Shown: positions 22,320 through 33,959 of the stretch, one piece after another | Layout of the letters: each line of letters begins with the position of its first letter | Numbering within the stretch: position 1 is the stretch's first letter | Assembly (NCBI GenBank): GCA_963995505.1 | Contig: OZ023199.1 | Location: forward strand, 5,513,906 to 5,577,905 | Direction of reading: 5' to 3' | Source: Hypericum androsaemum | Taxonomy: Eukaryota > Streptophyta > Magnoliopsida > Malpighiales > Hypericaceae | Length of the DNA: 64,000 bases | Made by a program: the position numbers and the translations under genes | Notes under the pieces: model-generated | What the model was told of the DNA's origin: nothing | Databases searched by the model: none | What the model saw: only the letters and a program-made list of their open reading frames with translations

Positions 22320-22870
22320 TTTTTGGTATCATCAGAGGTACCCAACTGCAATTCAACATCGGTTTGTTCTATGAGGGAATCAACACTCTCGACAACGTGT
22401 GCTTCATTAATCTGCAACGTTCTCGACGATGCCTGCTTCATTACTCATAAAATCACTAACATAATAGATTTACGGATAATCATAAATCAAAATATCATAA
22501 GTTAGTGTTTAATTGAGCAAACATAATCAATTGCAAAGATTTATTTGGAATTTAGCATCGGCTTGTTTCATTAAAGAAGAACACTCTGAATAGCGTCTGA
22601 TTCATTATTCTGCAACGTTTTCGACGATGATGTATGTTCCATTACTCATAAACACATTCACAATCAAAATAGATTTATAGACAATCATAAATGAAAATAT
22701 AATAAGTTGGTCTTTAATTCACCTAGCGTCAGACAGTCTCATAACAAAAACACCATTTTTGACAGCATCTGCAACGATGCTCATAACTAAGCCGGCAACA
22801 AGAATAGATTTGCAGATGCTCAAAAGATAAAATATAAAAAGTTAGATTTCAATTCGTCCTTTAAGGAAAA
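22320..22870. repeat. Degenerate tandem repeat, three units of about 150-220 bp
   Basis: A unit containing TCTGCAACGTT-CGACGATG, CATTACTCATAAA, AATAGATTTA and AATCATAAATxAAAATAT is seen at about 22340-22510, again at 22560-22730, and in a more decayed form at 22735-22860. There is no coding pattern. It may be the remains of an unidentified element. Confidence 0.55.
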
Positions 22871-23619
22871 ATCTTTAACTAATGGATACCAAAAAGGAAA
22901 TTAGATCAACAATCTATGATGATAATGCTCGAGTATATGATAGAGAAGATGCTTACAGTGCGAGGACGGAGGCGATTGATGAGTCTCATGGCGAAAGTTT
23001 GTGATGTATTGAGAGTACCAATTTGTTATATACATAAATGTTTGGTATCATGTCCAATTTATTGTTCTCCTTTCTGAAGGGAAGAAAATATCCCTTTTCG
23101 TATCTTTAGGAGTGTCAAAGGGAAGTGTATGATAAGAGTTTATAAGATCCAAATACAGACCCTGGATTTTGAGATAGAATCGAGATCCTACCCTAGATCA
23201 TGTGAAAGGATTAAGACCCAGACACAAAGTCTTTAAGGTCTAAATCAAGATCAATACCATACTCGTAGTCCTGGTGACTTACAAAATAATTTTAACATTT
23301 TAGTGTAAGCCATTCAAAAAATACATTCAAATTTACCATTATTTCGACACTCAATGCTATAAAATATTATTGCTTAATTTTAAGTAGAGAAGTATATATT
23401 CTTTTTTTTCGTTATGAGTGTCATATAAAATTTTAGAGTTTATGGAAAAAATATTTAAATATAATCTAGGTGGATTTGAGTAAAATCTATTTGGGTATGT
23501 CTCATTTATGAGTCTATGAAATTTTAAAAGTTGACTCGTATTTTTGCCATATCATTGAGTCAACATACCTTAGACTTGTAAGGTAAGGTAAGGACATGTA
23601 CTCTTACCCTATCCTAAGA
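22871..23619. other. AT-rich intergenic DNA
   Basis: No gene, RNA or clear repeat was recognised. It borders a tandem repeat on the left and a dispersed repeat on the right. Confidence 0.35.
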
Positions 23620-24015
23620 AGATCTCCATCAAACAGAATATTGTCCGAGATGTTAGGAACAAACTCACTAAATTTTACTTCAATGAGACAAGATTTCACA
23701 ATTGAATTTCACCAATATTGAGTGATGCTCCTTGAAACCCGAGATTACTTTTGTACTCCATAATTATATTACGCATAAAACTTTAGAGACCTTAAAATGA
23801 CATCTCTATTGTCTCAAATCTTGCCCAAGGTGTTAAAAAATAGTCCTTGAAAATTTTGGTTCAATGCATTATGATTTCAACGTTGGATTTTACTGACAAC
23901 CCGAACTACTTCATGAAATTCAAGATTTTTCTTTCTCTTAGGATTTTCTATAGAGAATAGAGAAGAGACATAAGCAAAATACTAATTTGTTCAATTACTA
24001 TTAGGTCACTAGATC
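23620..24015. repeat. Dispersed repeat, copy 1 (second copy at 38060-39640)
   Basis: This stretch is clearly similar to 38060-38400 plus 39540-39640. Shared blocks include GTTAGGAACAAACTCA, CTTGCCCAAGGT(G/A)TTA, AAAATTTTGGTTCAAT and CAATTACTATTAG(G/A)TCACT. In the second copy about 1.1 kb of younger elements interrupts it. It is non-coding and its class is unknown. Confidence 0.65.
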
Positions 24016-25249
24016 TTTTTATTATTAGCCAAATTAAATTTTCATTCTTTTAGATGTAATATTTATAATCTATGCATATTTATTAAAAAGAATAAAGTTA
24101 TAAAATAACATTTTTTTCATTTTATTTTATTTTATTTTCTTTGTTAAACTAGTGGTTGACGATTTGACAAAATTCCCACCTTCTTTTTCCGGGGTCCGGT
24201 TTGCTTCCGATAGACTCGTGACCACGACAAATACAGAGGCCCTGCAGTTCATGGCCTTTGCGGGTGGGGATCGTCGGGCGGACATCGAGTCTTCGTCTCC
24301 CCCTCGCCAACCCAAGGCCAAGGTTTCAACTCCAACTACGAATCTCAGTCACAGGATCCTTCGAAGTGTAAGATGCTAGCTAGCATTTGGTTCCCTTTTT
24401 CGCAGGATCGTTCAATATCTTTCCTCTCAGGATGTCATTTTTTATGTGCTTTGTCCGCCCGATTGAGGGCGATGTCCTAGGTCTTTCTTTGTCACTTTTA
24501 CATTCCCTTTATGTGTTTGTTTAAATGCGATCTTTTTCTTTTGTGATTTTGGTGGGGTGTTGTACGGATTTTTTAATTTTTTTCCTTTTGGTAATAAACT
24601 TGTAGCTAATTTTAAAAAAGTAATGGGCCTGATCGTAGGGCGGATTAAGTGCTGCATAGGGCTCAGAAGTACCAATGAGATGTCCCATTGGCGTGCATGG
24701 TTTTTTAATGGCAAAGTTATAATATTAGGAAAAAAGCAAGGGCAATTTTGAAAATCACTTTAAAAAATGACACACGATCATTTTGTTGTATATTTGTGTG
24801 GGTAATGGAGTATTTAAGAATGTATATAGACTAGGCACACCGAAAAATGATGCTTTCTTTAAAGATATTAATTCCTCCCACTATGGTATAAATGGTCTCA
24901 AGAAAATAACTTTCCAGGATACAAAGCCTATGTCACTCGAAACTCGTAAGTTATACTTTCACGAATTTCTTGAAGCAAGAATCGCAAGTTTAGACTTGAA
25001 AAAAAAAGAATTCTCAGAATAAAAGTCTCAGTTTCTATACCTTCGAACTGATTGAGTATTTATAGATACTCAATAGTTGCATTCGAATGGTTTCAACTTT
25101 CTCCAGAAAAGGAGTCGTTGCACCAAAGAGTTGCAATGCTTCACACGAAAGAAGTCGTTGCACTACAAGGAGCTTGCCGGCCTAACCAAGTAAGTTCCAT
25201 TTTTAGCATTCAACCAAACTGGCCTATTATCAATATCAGTGTGTGACAC
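24016..25249. other. Intergenic DNA with a small GC-rich island
   Basis: Bases 24150-24370 are GC-rich against an AT-rich background and keep an open frame of 75 codons on the plus strand. The translation (motif RFASDRLVTTTNTEALQF) matches no family I know and lacks a credible gene structure. It may be a captured gene fragment. The remainder up to the LINE has no recognisable feature. Confidence 0.3.
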
Positions 25250-25312
25250 TTTCAACCTGTTGATGGCATCACAATCTTGGGGAGTAAAGAGATTAGATAA
25301 AATAACAGGGTT

Positions 25313-28090
25313 TCAATTAAGAGTCGTCGTATCAACCAGATCAAGCACTTTAATAAAATCACAAAGAAAAGGTCGCGTAGATGTGATGCATTTTTTATCC
25401 GCGTCTGGTAGCCATGGGTCAGACCAAACGTCAATAGATCTGCCATTTCTGAGCTTCCACAAGATGTCATCTTTAATGATTTCCTTGCCTTCAAAAATAC
25501 TTTTCCACATCTAAGATGTGTTCCTGCCACTCTGAGCTTGTAGAAAAGAAAGATTAGGGAAATATAGGCCTTTCAAAATCTTGGCACAAAGCAGATGAGG
25601 GGAATTAAGGAGTTTTCAAACCTGTTTACCCAACAAAGCCAAATTAAAGTCATGCATCTCCTTAAAACCTAAACTCCCTAAGCTTTTAGATTGAGTAATC
25701 TTTTTCCAAGAAAGCCATTGAATCTTTCTTTGGTCGACGTCCCCCGACCACCAAAATCTTGCTAAGATACTATTCAATTTGACACAGAAAGATTTGGGAA
25801 AAAGAACACATTGCATAACATATGTAAGAATAAAAGTGAGGACAACTTTGATCATCACTTCTCTTCCCGCGTTTGACAACAATTTTTGTTTCCATGACTG
25901 AGCTCTAAGCCTCACATGTTTAAGAACGAAGTTCAGGGCACAAAATTTAGATTTGTCCCAAAATGAAGCCAAGCCCAAGTAGCGGTCCTGGGCCGCCATT
26001 TCTGGAACCCCCATGATGGACATGCTGGCATTTCATTGATGAGGGTGAAGGCCCTTGCTGAAGTAGACACTTGACTTTGAGAGATTGAAATGTTGACCTG
26101 AACCACTAGAGAAATCATTCAAAATTTGCCGAATGGCTCTGGCCTCCTTCAAAGAAGACTTACCAAAAAGAATAGTGTCATCAGTGAATAAAACATGTGT
26201 CAAAATAGGACAGCAAGCATTCAATCAGAGATAAAAAAAACTAGCAGATTGTGCATGAAGTAAGTACCGAGTGAACGCCTCTGAAATCAGAAGGAATAGA
26301 AGAGGTGAAATAGGGTCACCTTGCCTAAGGCCACACGAAGGTTTAAACCAAGCATGAGGGTTACCATTAATGATGACCGAGTAAGAAACAGAGTTAATAC
26401 ACGACATGATGCAACGAATTCATTTCCCAGGAAACCTTATTTTACCCATGACACATTCCAGGAAAGACCAATCAACAAATTCATACGCCTTTTTAAGATA
26501 CAATTTAAAGACCACCCCATTTTTTCCCCTTTAACTTCCTAAGCTTATAAAACACTTCATAGGCAATAATGATGTTGTCTTGAATGTTCCTACCCTGAAT
26601 GGATGCACCCTGGTGTTCACTAATAATGCCATCAATCCATTTTTTCAACCTATTTGAAAGCACTTTAGAATAAACTTTAAAAGCATAGTTGCATAAACTA
26701 ATAGGCCGAAAGTGAGAAACATGTTCATGATATTTATGCTTCGGAATTAAAATAATGAAAGTGTGATTAAGTTGACTAGAAACCATTTCGGATTCAAACC
26801 ATTCAATCACAGCATTAGTTAATTCCATACCAACCAGATCCCAATATTTATGGAAGAAAATACCAGGGTAATCATCGGGACTGGGAGCCTTTAGGCCACC
26901 CATCTGGAAGGCAGCATATTTGATTTTCATATGAGTGATAGAGCAGCACAAATCAGACTTCATTTCATCAGATAAAACCTCAGGGATTACATCAATAATG
27001 TGTCCTGCTTTGGAAGAAGCAGAAGAAGCGAACATACTGCGAAAGTATGTGTTAATGATACCTGAAACTTCGTCCTCCTGTTCCCGCCAAACTCCATGGT
27101 CATCCTTGATTCTTCTAATCATGTTGCGTTGTTTTCTTTGGGTGGCTGTAGTGTGAAAGAAGCTAATGTTCTTATCACCGTACAAGAGACAGTTGACTCG
27201 TGAGGGTTGGTGCCAAAACATCTCTTCAAGCTCTTGTAAAAGATTTAGCTCCTTTGTAAGCTCCTCCTCTTTCAATTTTGTTTCGCGGGTAGAGGCCAGA
27301 GTTTATAGCTTGCTTATTTCAGCAAGGACAACATCAATGTGTTAAGCCCGCATCTGCATGAGCTCCTTGTTCCATCTGCAGAGCTTCTTAATACACAGCT
27401 CGCCATGGGTATGGCATTTCAGATTGACAGAACTCTCAATATAAGAGCTCCATGAAGCCTTAACAATCTCCCGATAATGAGGCTGTTTGGTCCAAGAGGA
27501 CTCAAGTGGAACAGACTTTGCCGCTTTCCTTTTGGGTTCATGTCCAGGATCAAATAAGCGTGATTCGAACCCATAATAGGGCCATTAAAACTAGAGCATT
27601 TGGAAAAGAGTTTCTCCAGGAAGCATTGGAGACCGCCATGTCCAGTCTTTCTTTAATATTTTCTCTGCCTTCTTGTTTGTTAGTCCAAGTAAATGGGTTC
27701 CCTTGGAAACCCATATCCCTCAAGCCACCCTTATACACATAGGTACACAGCCAATCCAATTATCGACCAGTAAGAGGGACTCTATCCCTTTTTTCCTCAA
27801 TAAAGCACAAATCATTGAAATCACCCATGCAAAGCTGTGGGACCATCGAAGGCTTGCCAAGGAGGCCATACCATCCCAAAATTTAGCCTGCAAACTGCAG
27901 TCCGATTCACCATACAACCAGGTGGTAGTCCACCTCTTTTGAGTACTGTACTCCAAACACTCCACTTCGATATAATATTTACAGCTATCGAGAATAGAGC
28001 TAGTAACACTGTCATTCCACCAAAGAGTCAGGCCCCCACTTCTATCGACCAAATCCACATACTAGGCATGATGAAATCTACACTTCCTCC
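25313..28090 (-). pseudogene. LINE ORF2: endonuclease and reverse transcriptase, broken
   Basis: The endonuclease region contains GGLTLWWND, LCMGDFNDLC (catalytic GDFN, readable in one frame near 27820) and GFQGNPFTWTNKQ. The RT part (26505-27275) shows GLKAPSPDD, FRPISLCNYAFKVYSKVL and the QGASIQGRNIQDNI motif. After a frame break come CGLRQGDPISPLLF and LFTDDTILFG, where the catalytic box is FTDD rather than FADD. A downstream part has FWWSGDVDQRKIQWLSW and GSLGFKEMHDFNLALLGKQ. At least five frame interruptions make it inactive. Confidence 0.88.
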
Positions 28091-29164
28091 GTAGCTTATC
28101 AATTTTTATCCTACTCTGAATGGTTTCCATTAGGAAAATCATGGCTGGCGGTATTTCTTGATGAGCCCTTTGAGGACCTGAACTATCCGAACTTGGCCAA
28201 GGCCTTGACAGTTTCAAGATAAATAGACTAGAGTAGGGTGGGTGGCCTTGTGGCTGCCACCCTTGCGGGATTGTCACATGAGATTTGCTCACAAACAGAA
28301 AAGACCAGATTCGGGATACTGACTAGATTCGCATCAGCATTCCTTTCCACCACCTTCGCCTTAGCTTTCCCCTTTGCCGAAGAGGTAAATTTCCTAGGGT
28401 GACCCCTAGTTTTCGTGGCTAATTTTGGAATGACTGGTTTGTGGGGTTTGATGAAATGTCAATCTGAAATTGGGTTTAGTTTTGGTCATGTTTGATTGGA
28501 CGAGTAAACTTATCTTTGGTCTTTTAGGACTTGGTTGCAGTGGGCAAATTTATTTGGGCTGAGGTTTCTGATTTTTGTTTATAGGCAGCATGACGAGGCA
28601 AAAAGGACTGGGTTTGGGCCGGGGAATAATTTGGATTTTTCTATTTCTAGGTTAGTTCTTTGTAGGCATATGAGGGTAGTTGGGCTGGGGTGATCTTAAT
28701 GAAAGTTGGGAGAATCAGTTGGGTTTTAATTGTGGCAGGCAAGGGTTTTAGTTGGGACTTTTGTGTGACAGGGGAGGGGCACGTGGGTCTAGGTGGGGTC
28801 AATTGGGAAATATAGGGCGTAGAGTGATTGGACTTTCCCTGGAATGGAGATTTATAGACCAAAATAGGGGGAAATAGACGACACCCTGCCCAGAGATCGC
28901 AAGACCAGGCAAATTAGTATCTAAAAAAGTAGAGCCAAGTACTTGATTATCTGAACTCAACAGAGTAGATGAAGCAAGAATAGAGTCCATGGGAGCAACA
29001 TACATGTGGAAAACTGCACAACCTCTACCAAAAGACTTCTATTTCATCTTGGCATGCCCCATACCGGAAGACGGGCCCGGAGATTTGGAGCTAAGGACTG
29101 AAGCCACCGAAAAAGACAGAAATTTCGTGGAGAGGGCCTAAAATTTGTTAATCAGATCTTCAAA

Positions 29165-30279
29165 TTAGGCCGATGGAACAGAACTACCTGCGACAGGAGA
29201 GGACCTAGCATCCTCCCCACAAGCCCCACCTTTTGACGGGCTATCAGAACGTGGAAAGCTTGACGATGATTCCCTCAGAGCATGATGCTTCTCTTGAAAG
29301 CGAGGAGGGATTTTGTGTTTACCCCAGCCATCACAATGATTACCAGCCCTGAAAAGCCTTCTCGTCACCCAATTATAATCAGTGCACAACCAATCACCAA
29401 ACCCAAGCTCCGGATGACCAGAAGAAGTAGGGACCTCCACTAGCCATTTCACATTTTTACAGAGACCTTGAGAGTGACCCAAAAGACCACAGGAATAGTA
29501 GAATTCTAGAAGCCTTTTGTATCTATTGCTAATGAGTTTTTTGGGAAGATTGTCACATTGAAGGAGGAAGTATGTACGCAGAGGCTTCCTAACATCAAGC
29601 TTTACCTTCAACCTCAGGAAAGACTCCTTCTTACAGTTGATATTTTCCAAGTCATCCAACTATCCAAGACCTAGGAACTGGCCGGCAATGGCATTTACCG
29701 TCTTGACAGAGATATAGTTAGGTGGTAGACCTTTCACCTGGATCCAGAGCACAGAGGAGTCGAATCTTACCTCAGACCAGTCGAGCTCTGGATCCCATTC
29801 TTGTAGGATAACATGTGAGCCCGCAATAGACCACGGGGCTCCTTGAAGCGCCTTGAGCTTGTCCTCCTTCCATTTAAATGTGATGGAGAACAGATTTGAA
29901 GCCAGGTGCAGCAACTCAAAGGAAAGCTGTTCAACATCCCAGGAATGACTCAAGCTCTCTCTAACCGAGGGTGGGTGGAAACTTTTCTCTCTTATGAGTT
30001 TACAGAGAAGAACAGCATGTTGAACATGTGGTTGAATATTTGGGTTTGGATTAAGCTTTAATGAAAATGACTCTATGTGGAAGCTAGTGGGAATAAACTT
30101 GCATTAAAGGAAACCAGAGAGGTGGGTGGATCATTAAAGAGAAACAGTGGATGGTTGAGATGGAAACTCAGGGACAGCTCCAACTCAGGAGGGTGATTTC
30201 TCTTGAGAGAAGGTGGAGCTCTCAAACAAGAGAGGGCGAGGCTCAACCATATCACAGTTTCCTTCTTCGATAATCCCAA
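29165..30279 (-). pseudogene. LINE ORF1: DUF4283 and CCHC zinc knuckle
   Basis: The middle part (29660-29953) matches DUF4283 of plant LINE ORF1 proteins (FKWKEDKLKALQGAPWSI, VLWIQVKGLPPNY). An in-frame TAG follows at 29660-29662, and the same frame continues to 29165 with the zinc knuckle YYSCGLLGHSQGLC and a Ser/Pro-rich tail. The N-terminal part up to 30279 is in another frame. ORF1 proteins bind the element RNA. This one is broken. Confidence 0.8.
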
Positions 30280-30339
30280 GCCGGAGTCCCATGTCTCCCA
30301 CTTGAGACGCGCCGTTTTGAATGCTTCTAAGGTTGGATA

Positions 30340-30639
30340 ATCAATCGGTATTTTTCTTGATCTTTTAATTTTTGGTTTTTGGATTTTTTGGCTGGAAAGT
30401 TCGCCGGAGAAGACGAAGAGTCGCCGGAGAAGATGACCGGAAGGTTGGGTTCGCCTGAGAAGATGACCAAAGGGGTATAATAGTCATTTTCATGAAAAAA
30501 TAAAAAAAGAGCCGATGACGTCAGCGAGGGACCCTAGAGTTTCTAAAATCAAATTCGGGGGATGGTAAAATCATTTTCGAAAATGCAGGGACCCGAGGAG
30601 GAGGATGACCAAACACCAGAGACAAAAGAGTAATTTGCC
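30340..30639. mobile_element. One-ended relative of the Mutator-like long-TIR family
   Basis: The right end reads GAGTAATTTGCCC, the reverse complement of the GGGCAAATTACTC start at 1419. It is preceded by the family block GGGACCCGAGGAGGAGGATG and, further in, by repeated GCCGGAGAAGATGACC-type motifs and GATGACGTCAGCGAGGGAC, all shared with 9340-9605. No left arm was found. The copy is probably truncated next to, or by, the LINE. Confidence 0.65.
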
Positions 30640-32060
30640 CATTTTTTTGAAAGATAAATTTTACTCTCTACTAGCTTTTTTGCTGAAGCGCATAAATAAC
30701 AAAGTATACAGTTGTTTAATTCGAGTCATTATAATACATATTGTTAAAGAGAGTTTAATCGAAATGTGCCATCAATATATAATATAACATTGTTGTAAGC
30801 GAAAATAATAATATATATTTATCAATAAATACAGAAAAAAGTATATATTCAAAACTTTTATTTCATGAACTTAACCAAGGTATACCATCAAGAAATAACA
30901 TATTAATTCAAAATATCTTTTAAAGTTGCCACATTGACATTTTTTCTTGGTCACTTTGTTTGACCCCGTGCTCAAACTTTGTGTCCGCGAAGCCGAATCC
31001 AGAAGAAAATGTGTGTTCTTCTCGTGGTCATTTAAAAAAAATTTACGATTCGCTTTAAAAATAACTATCCCGGCCTACGAAACCTCAGCTTAGAAAAATA
31101 AGGAAAAAATGAACCTACCGAAACTTCACCATCAAAATTTCTAACATGCAAGGAACCTGGAACGCAAAACAAACGCCAACCGGAAAGAGCAAATAATTGA
31201 ATTTTCAATCCATGCGAGTATAGGAGGAGCCAAATACATAAAGCAACCAAATTAATATTGGATATCGACTTGTTCTTCCCCTCAAATGCTATCTCTTCAA
31301 TTCTTTGCCACCGAAAATAATAGTTTTGATATTTTTATAGTATGATACCCAACTATCTAAAAATAAATTTTTTTTATAGTTAGATGAAAAGTGACATCTC
31401 GTAACTAATTAATTTTTTTTGGAAAGGTGTAACTAATTAATTATCACGTCATGTATTTGTATATAACCCTTTTGCTGGCTTAACCCAATGCTTTTGATGT
31501 TGGAAATATCTTGTATAGTGCATTTTTTGAAGAGTAGGAAAATTAGATAATTCAAATTATCCGTATCCGTATCTGTATCCGCACTGATATCAAAGTGTAG
31601 AACTTCATACTTGGACTTGAATACTAAAAATATTTGTTTGAATATTTTAGATAGTTATAATTTTGGATAATTTAAATACAGATAATTTAAATGTTCATTC
31701 TCACTGTAACTAGGAGTTCACGATTACGATAATAACTAACAATTAACCAATATTAAATTGTAATCCTCTATCATATGTTATCTAAATCACAATTTCACAA
31801 TTAAAACAAAGTTGTCACTTCCTCTAATGATATAAAAAAATGATAATAAAAAATGATCATTTTTTAAAAATCTTGACGACGACAAAAATCTACTTCGAAC
31901 AAAATCAAAACCGTCGTTTAAGGCCACTGATTCTCTTTGTTACAATTATTGCCTCTATTGGTAAAAACATATGAAACTTGGAACTTCATTGTAATTTACA
32001 AAAAACGGAAAGCCACAATGGAAAGCGACAAGCATACCGGGATGAGATGAACGGTCAAGA
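30640..32060. other. AT-rich intergenic DNA
   Basis: No supported gene. Short inverted motifs and A/T homopolymers only. The minus ORF 31065-31250 shows no family features. Confidence 0.35.
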
Positions 32061-32074
32061 TCTGTCATTGATCC

Positions 32075-32108
32075 CTATATAAGTAGAGCTACCGAGCCTT
32101 AGGGTTTT
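32075..32108 (+). promoter_or_regulatory. TATA box and telo-box upstream of snoRNA-like units
   Basis: CCTATATAAG (about 32074-32083) is a strong TATA box, followed by TTAGGGTTTT (32099-32108), a telo-box. This combination is typical of plant genes for ribosomal proteins and of snoRNA clusters. A pyrimidine-rich transcript start region, and a possible donor CCAG/GTCTTTG at 32192-32193, follow. No protein-coding exon was found downstream, so this may be the promoter of a non-coding snoRNA host transcript. Confidence 0.55.
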
Positions 32109-32347
32109 ATCAAAACAAAAGTCCTCCTGCCCTCTTCCGAGTTCGTTCACGGGGCTTACTCCAGCAGCCGCAGCTTTTACGAGTTTCTTCCAGGTCTTTG
32201 TTTTCATTTTCGATTGAGTTTTTTGAAACGTAGATTTTTACATCCACCTAGATTTACATTAATTTTAATACGATATTGTATCGTTTGGCCAAATGACCTT
32301 TAGCCGGTCGAGTTTTTTATTCATTAATATATGAGATAAAGAGTGAA

Positions 32348-32507
32348 GGAGGCTACATTGTACCAAGTTGAAGGGGTCAACAGAAAAGGCCTTCAACTTG
32401 AATCTGCCAAAGCGGCTGTAGCTATATCAATTATTTCTATTGGGAAGTTAACTGGCCGGGTGTCGTCTCCTCCTCGACATTTCTTGCTTACCGAACTTCC
32501 CACATTT
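32348..32507 (+). ncRNA. Candidate H/ACA snoRNA, copy 1
   Basis: The sequence folds as hairpin, H box, hairpin, ACA. The 5' hairpin has outer stem GCTACA/TGTAGC (32352-32357 with 32417-32422) and an 11-bp inner stem CAAGTTGAAGG/CCTTCAACTTG. The H box is ATATCA (32424-32429), fitting ANANNA. The 3' hairpin has outer stem GGGAAGTT/AACTTCCC (32442-32449 with 32494-32501) and inner stem TGTCG/CGACA. ACA is at 32502-32504, three bases before the expected 3' end. The internal loops would be pseudouridylation pockets. Such RNAs guide pseudouridine formation in rRNA or snRNA in the nucleolus. A near-identical arrangement is repeated at 32727. No target was identified. Confidence 0.68.
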
Positions 32508-32726
32508 TTTTATTTGCATTTTCCTGATCGGAGTCTGTTTTTTTTAATTTGCTTTTGATGAGATTTGGCCTTTTTGGGTTTACCTCCTTGATCTCCAAGA
32601 ATCGCTAGTCCCTTTCCGATTAGACTAATTCCATTGGCTGCTAATTTGGTAAATCTAGTTCAGAGGGTAATCTAATTCAATTTTTGTTTGTGTTTCTTAC
32701 TAATTAAAATAAGAGGTGGGAGTGAC

Positions 32727-32882
32727 GGAGGCTACATGTACCAAGTTGAAGGGTAAAACAAAAAGACCTTCATCTTGAATTTGCCAAATTGGCTGTAGCT
32801 ATATCAATTACCTAATCGGAAGTTAACTGGCCGGTTGTCGTCTCCTCCTCGACATTTCTTGCTTACCGAACTTCCCACATTC
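32727..32882 (+). ncRNA. Candidate H/ACA snoRNA, copy 2
   Basis: This is a tandem paralogue of the 32348 unit, about 380 bp downstream. It keeps GCTACA/TGTAGC (32731-32736 with 32794-32799), the inner stem with a single T-T mismatch, H box ATATCA (32801-32806), GGAAGTT/AACTTCC, TGTCG/CGACA and ACA at 32877-32879. Differences gather in loops and in the 5' pocket (AAATTGG here, AAAGCGG in copy 1). The 3' pocket strand TTTCTTGCTTACCG is unchanged. Structure is thus better conserved than loops, and the two copies could share the 3' target but differ at the 5' one. Confidence 0.68.
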
Positions 32883-33847
32883 TTTTTGCACTTTCCTGAC
32901 TGGAGAGTCCTTTGTCTAATTTCCCTTTTTCTGACTAAACTAATTCATTCCAATGGGTGCTAATAGGGACCGTGAATTGAAATCCAAATACTGAATCCAA
33001 GTTGGATTATATATTATTCGTTGAAAATTCAAATCATATATTAAATCCAAATTTACATTTGAATTCATAATTGATATTAATGAATATAAATTATGTTTTT
33101 CATAATTTGAATTTGACAATTATAATATGCGAATATGAGCTAATCTTTTTATCGGGATTATGAAAGTGGGTAACGTATTTCATTAACATTGTTCAGAGTT
33201 TGCGACTTTTTAGTCTAATTGTTGAAATTATACATCACCAAAAAAAAAAGTGTTGAAATATAGTGGGTGTGGTAGCTCTGCATTAATTATAAACGGAGTA
33301 CATGGTAAAATCTAATGACCCAATTACAAGTGACACCCCCCAATAATAAAAGACAAAAAACCTGCAAGATTGAGTAGTTGCTTTCTTAGATCGGAAATCA
33401 ACTCCTAAAGTTGAATTAATTATAAGTGGTAGTGTCTGCCAAGCAATTGCAAATGCATGATTTGGCTAGAATTGGGTGTCCAATAGATTCGTCCAAAAGC
33501 GCATTTTATTGATAGATTCGTCCAAAGTATGACAAAACATCTCGTTGATTATACTGATATGCTCAAGTAATTGCAAAGTTATGGTGGACGAATTTGGCGA
33601 AGGTGAATCCATGCATGCATAAACAGACATAGCGCTGCCAACTAACAAAGACGTTAAACGCTGTTAGGCAAGGATTTCTTGTGTTTGATTCAACGGCTAA
33701 CAAAGATAGCACAACGCAAAGTTTGTCTTTGTAAAGTTTGATAGATCATCGAATTTTGCGTTACGAAAAAAGCGAGTCAAGGATTTGCTGGTGCAATAAG
33801 AAATAGTCAGTGCACTCTCGGGGAAGAAGTCTGAGAAGATGGAAGAG
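32883..33847. other. AT-rich intergenic DNA
   Basis: The duplication that contains the snoRNA-like units continues weakly to about 32970 (CTAATTCATTCCAATGGGTGCTAAT, compare 32625-32645). Beyond this are AATTTGAATTC-rich sequence (33000-33130) and a short repeat of TAGATTCGTCCAAA (about 33485 and 33513). No gene. Confidence 0.4.
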
Positions 33848-33959
33848 CATGAAACTCTCTTGTTATGAAATAAGATTCGTTCTTTACAATTTAACACTGT
33901 AACAGAGCCATACAAATTTTCATTGACACTGAGCTCCATGATCTCTTCACGTTCACCTC

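Larger units (their letters stand above)
25250..30300 (-). mobile_element. L1-type LINE (non-LTR retrotransposon), decayed
   Basis: On the minus strand, from right to left, there is an ORF1-like part (DUF4283 and CCHC knuckle), an endonuclease region, a reverse transcriptase, and the start of the zinc-binding RT-associated domain. All are broken by frameshifts and stops. This order is that of plant L1 LINEs. The 3' end, including a poly(A) tail (poly-T on this strand), was not found and the copy seems 3'-truncated near 25250. The right end meets the one-sided Mutator-like repeat at 30340. Confidence 0.88.

Noticed and set aside
27540..27580. GGGTTCGAATCAC on the minus strand, resembling a tRNA T-arm
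   Set aside because: No acceptor stem, D-arm or anticodon arm could be formed around it, and the stretch translates as part of the LINE endonuclease.
32400..32510. 3' pocket of the snoRNA-like unit matching a GGTAAGCA stretch of large-subunit rRNA
   Set aside because: Only one side of the pocket is complementary, the other side is not, and no uridine is correctly placed. No target is claimed.
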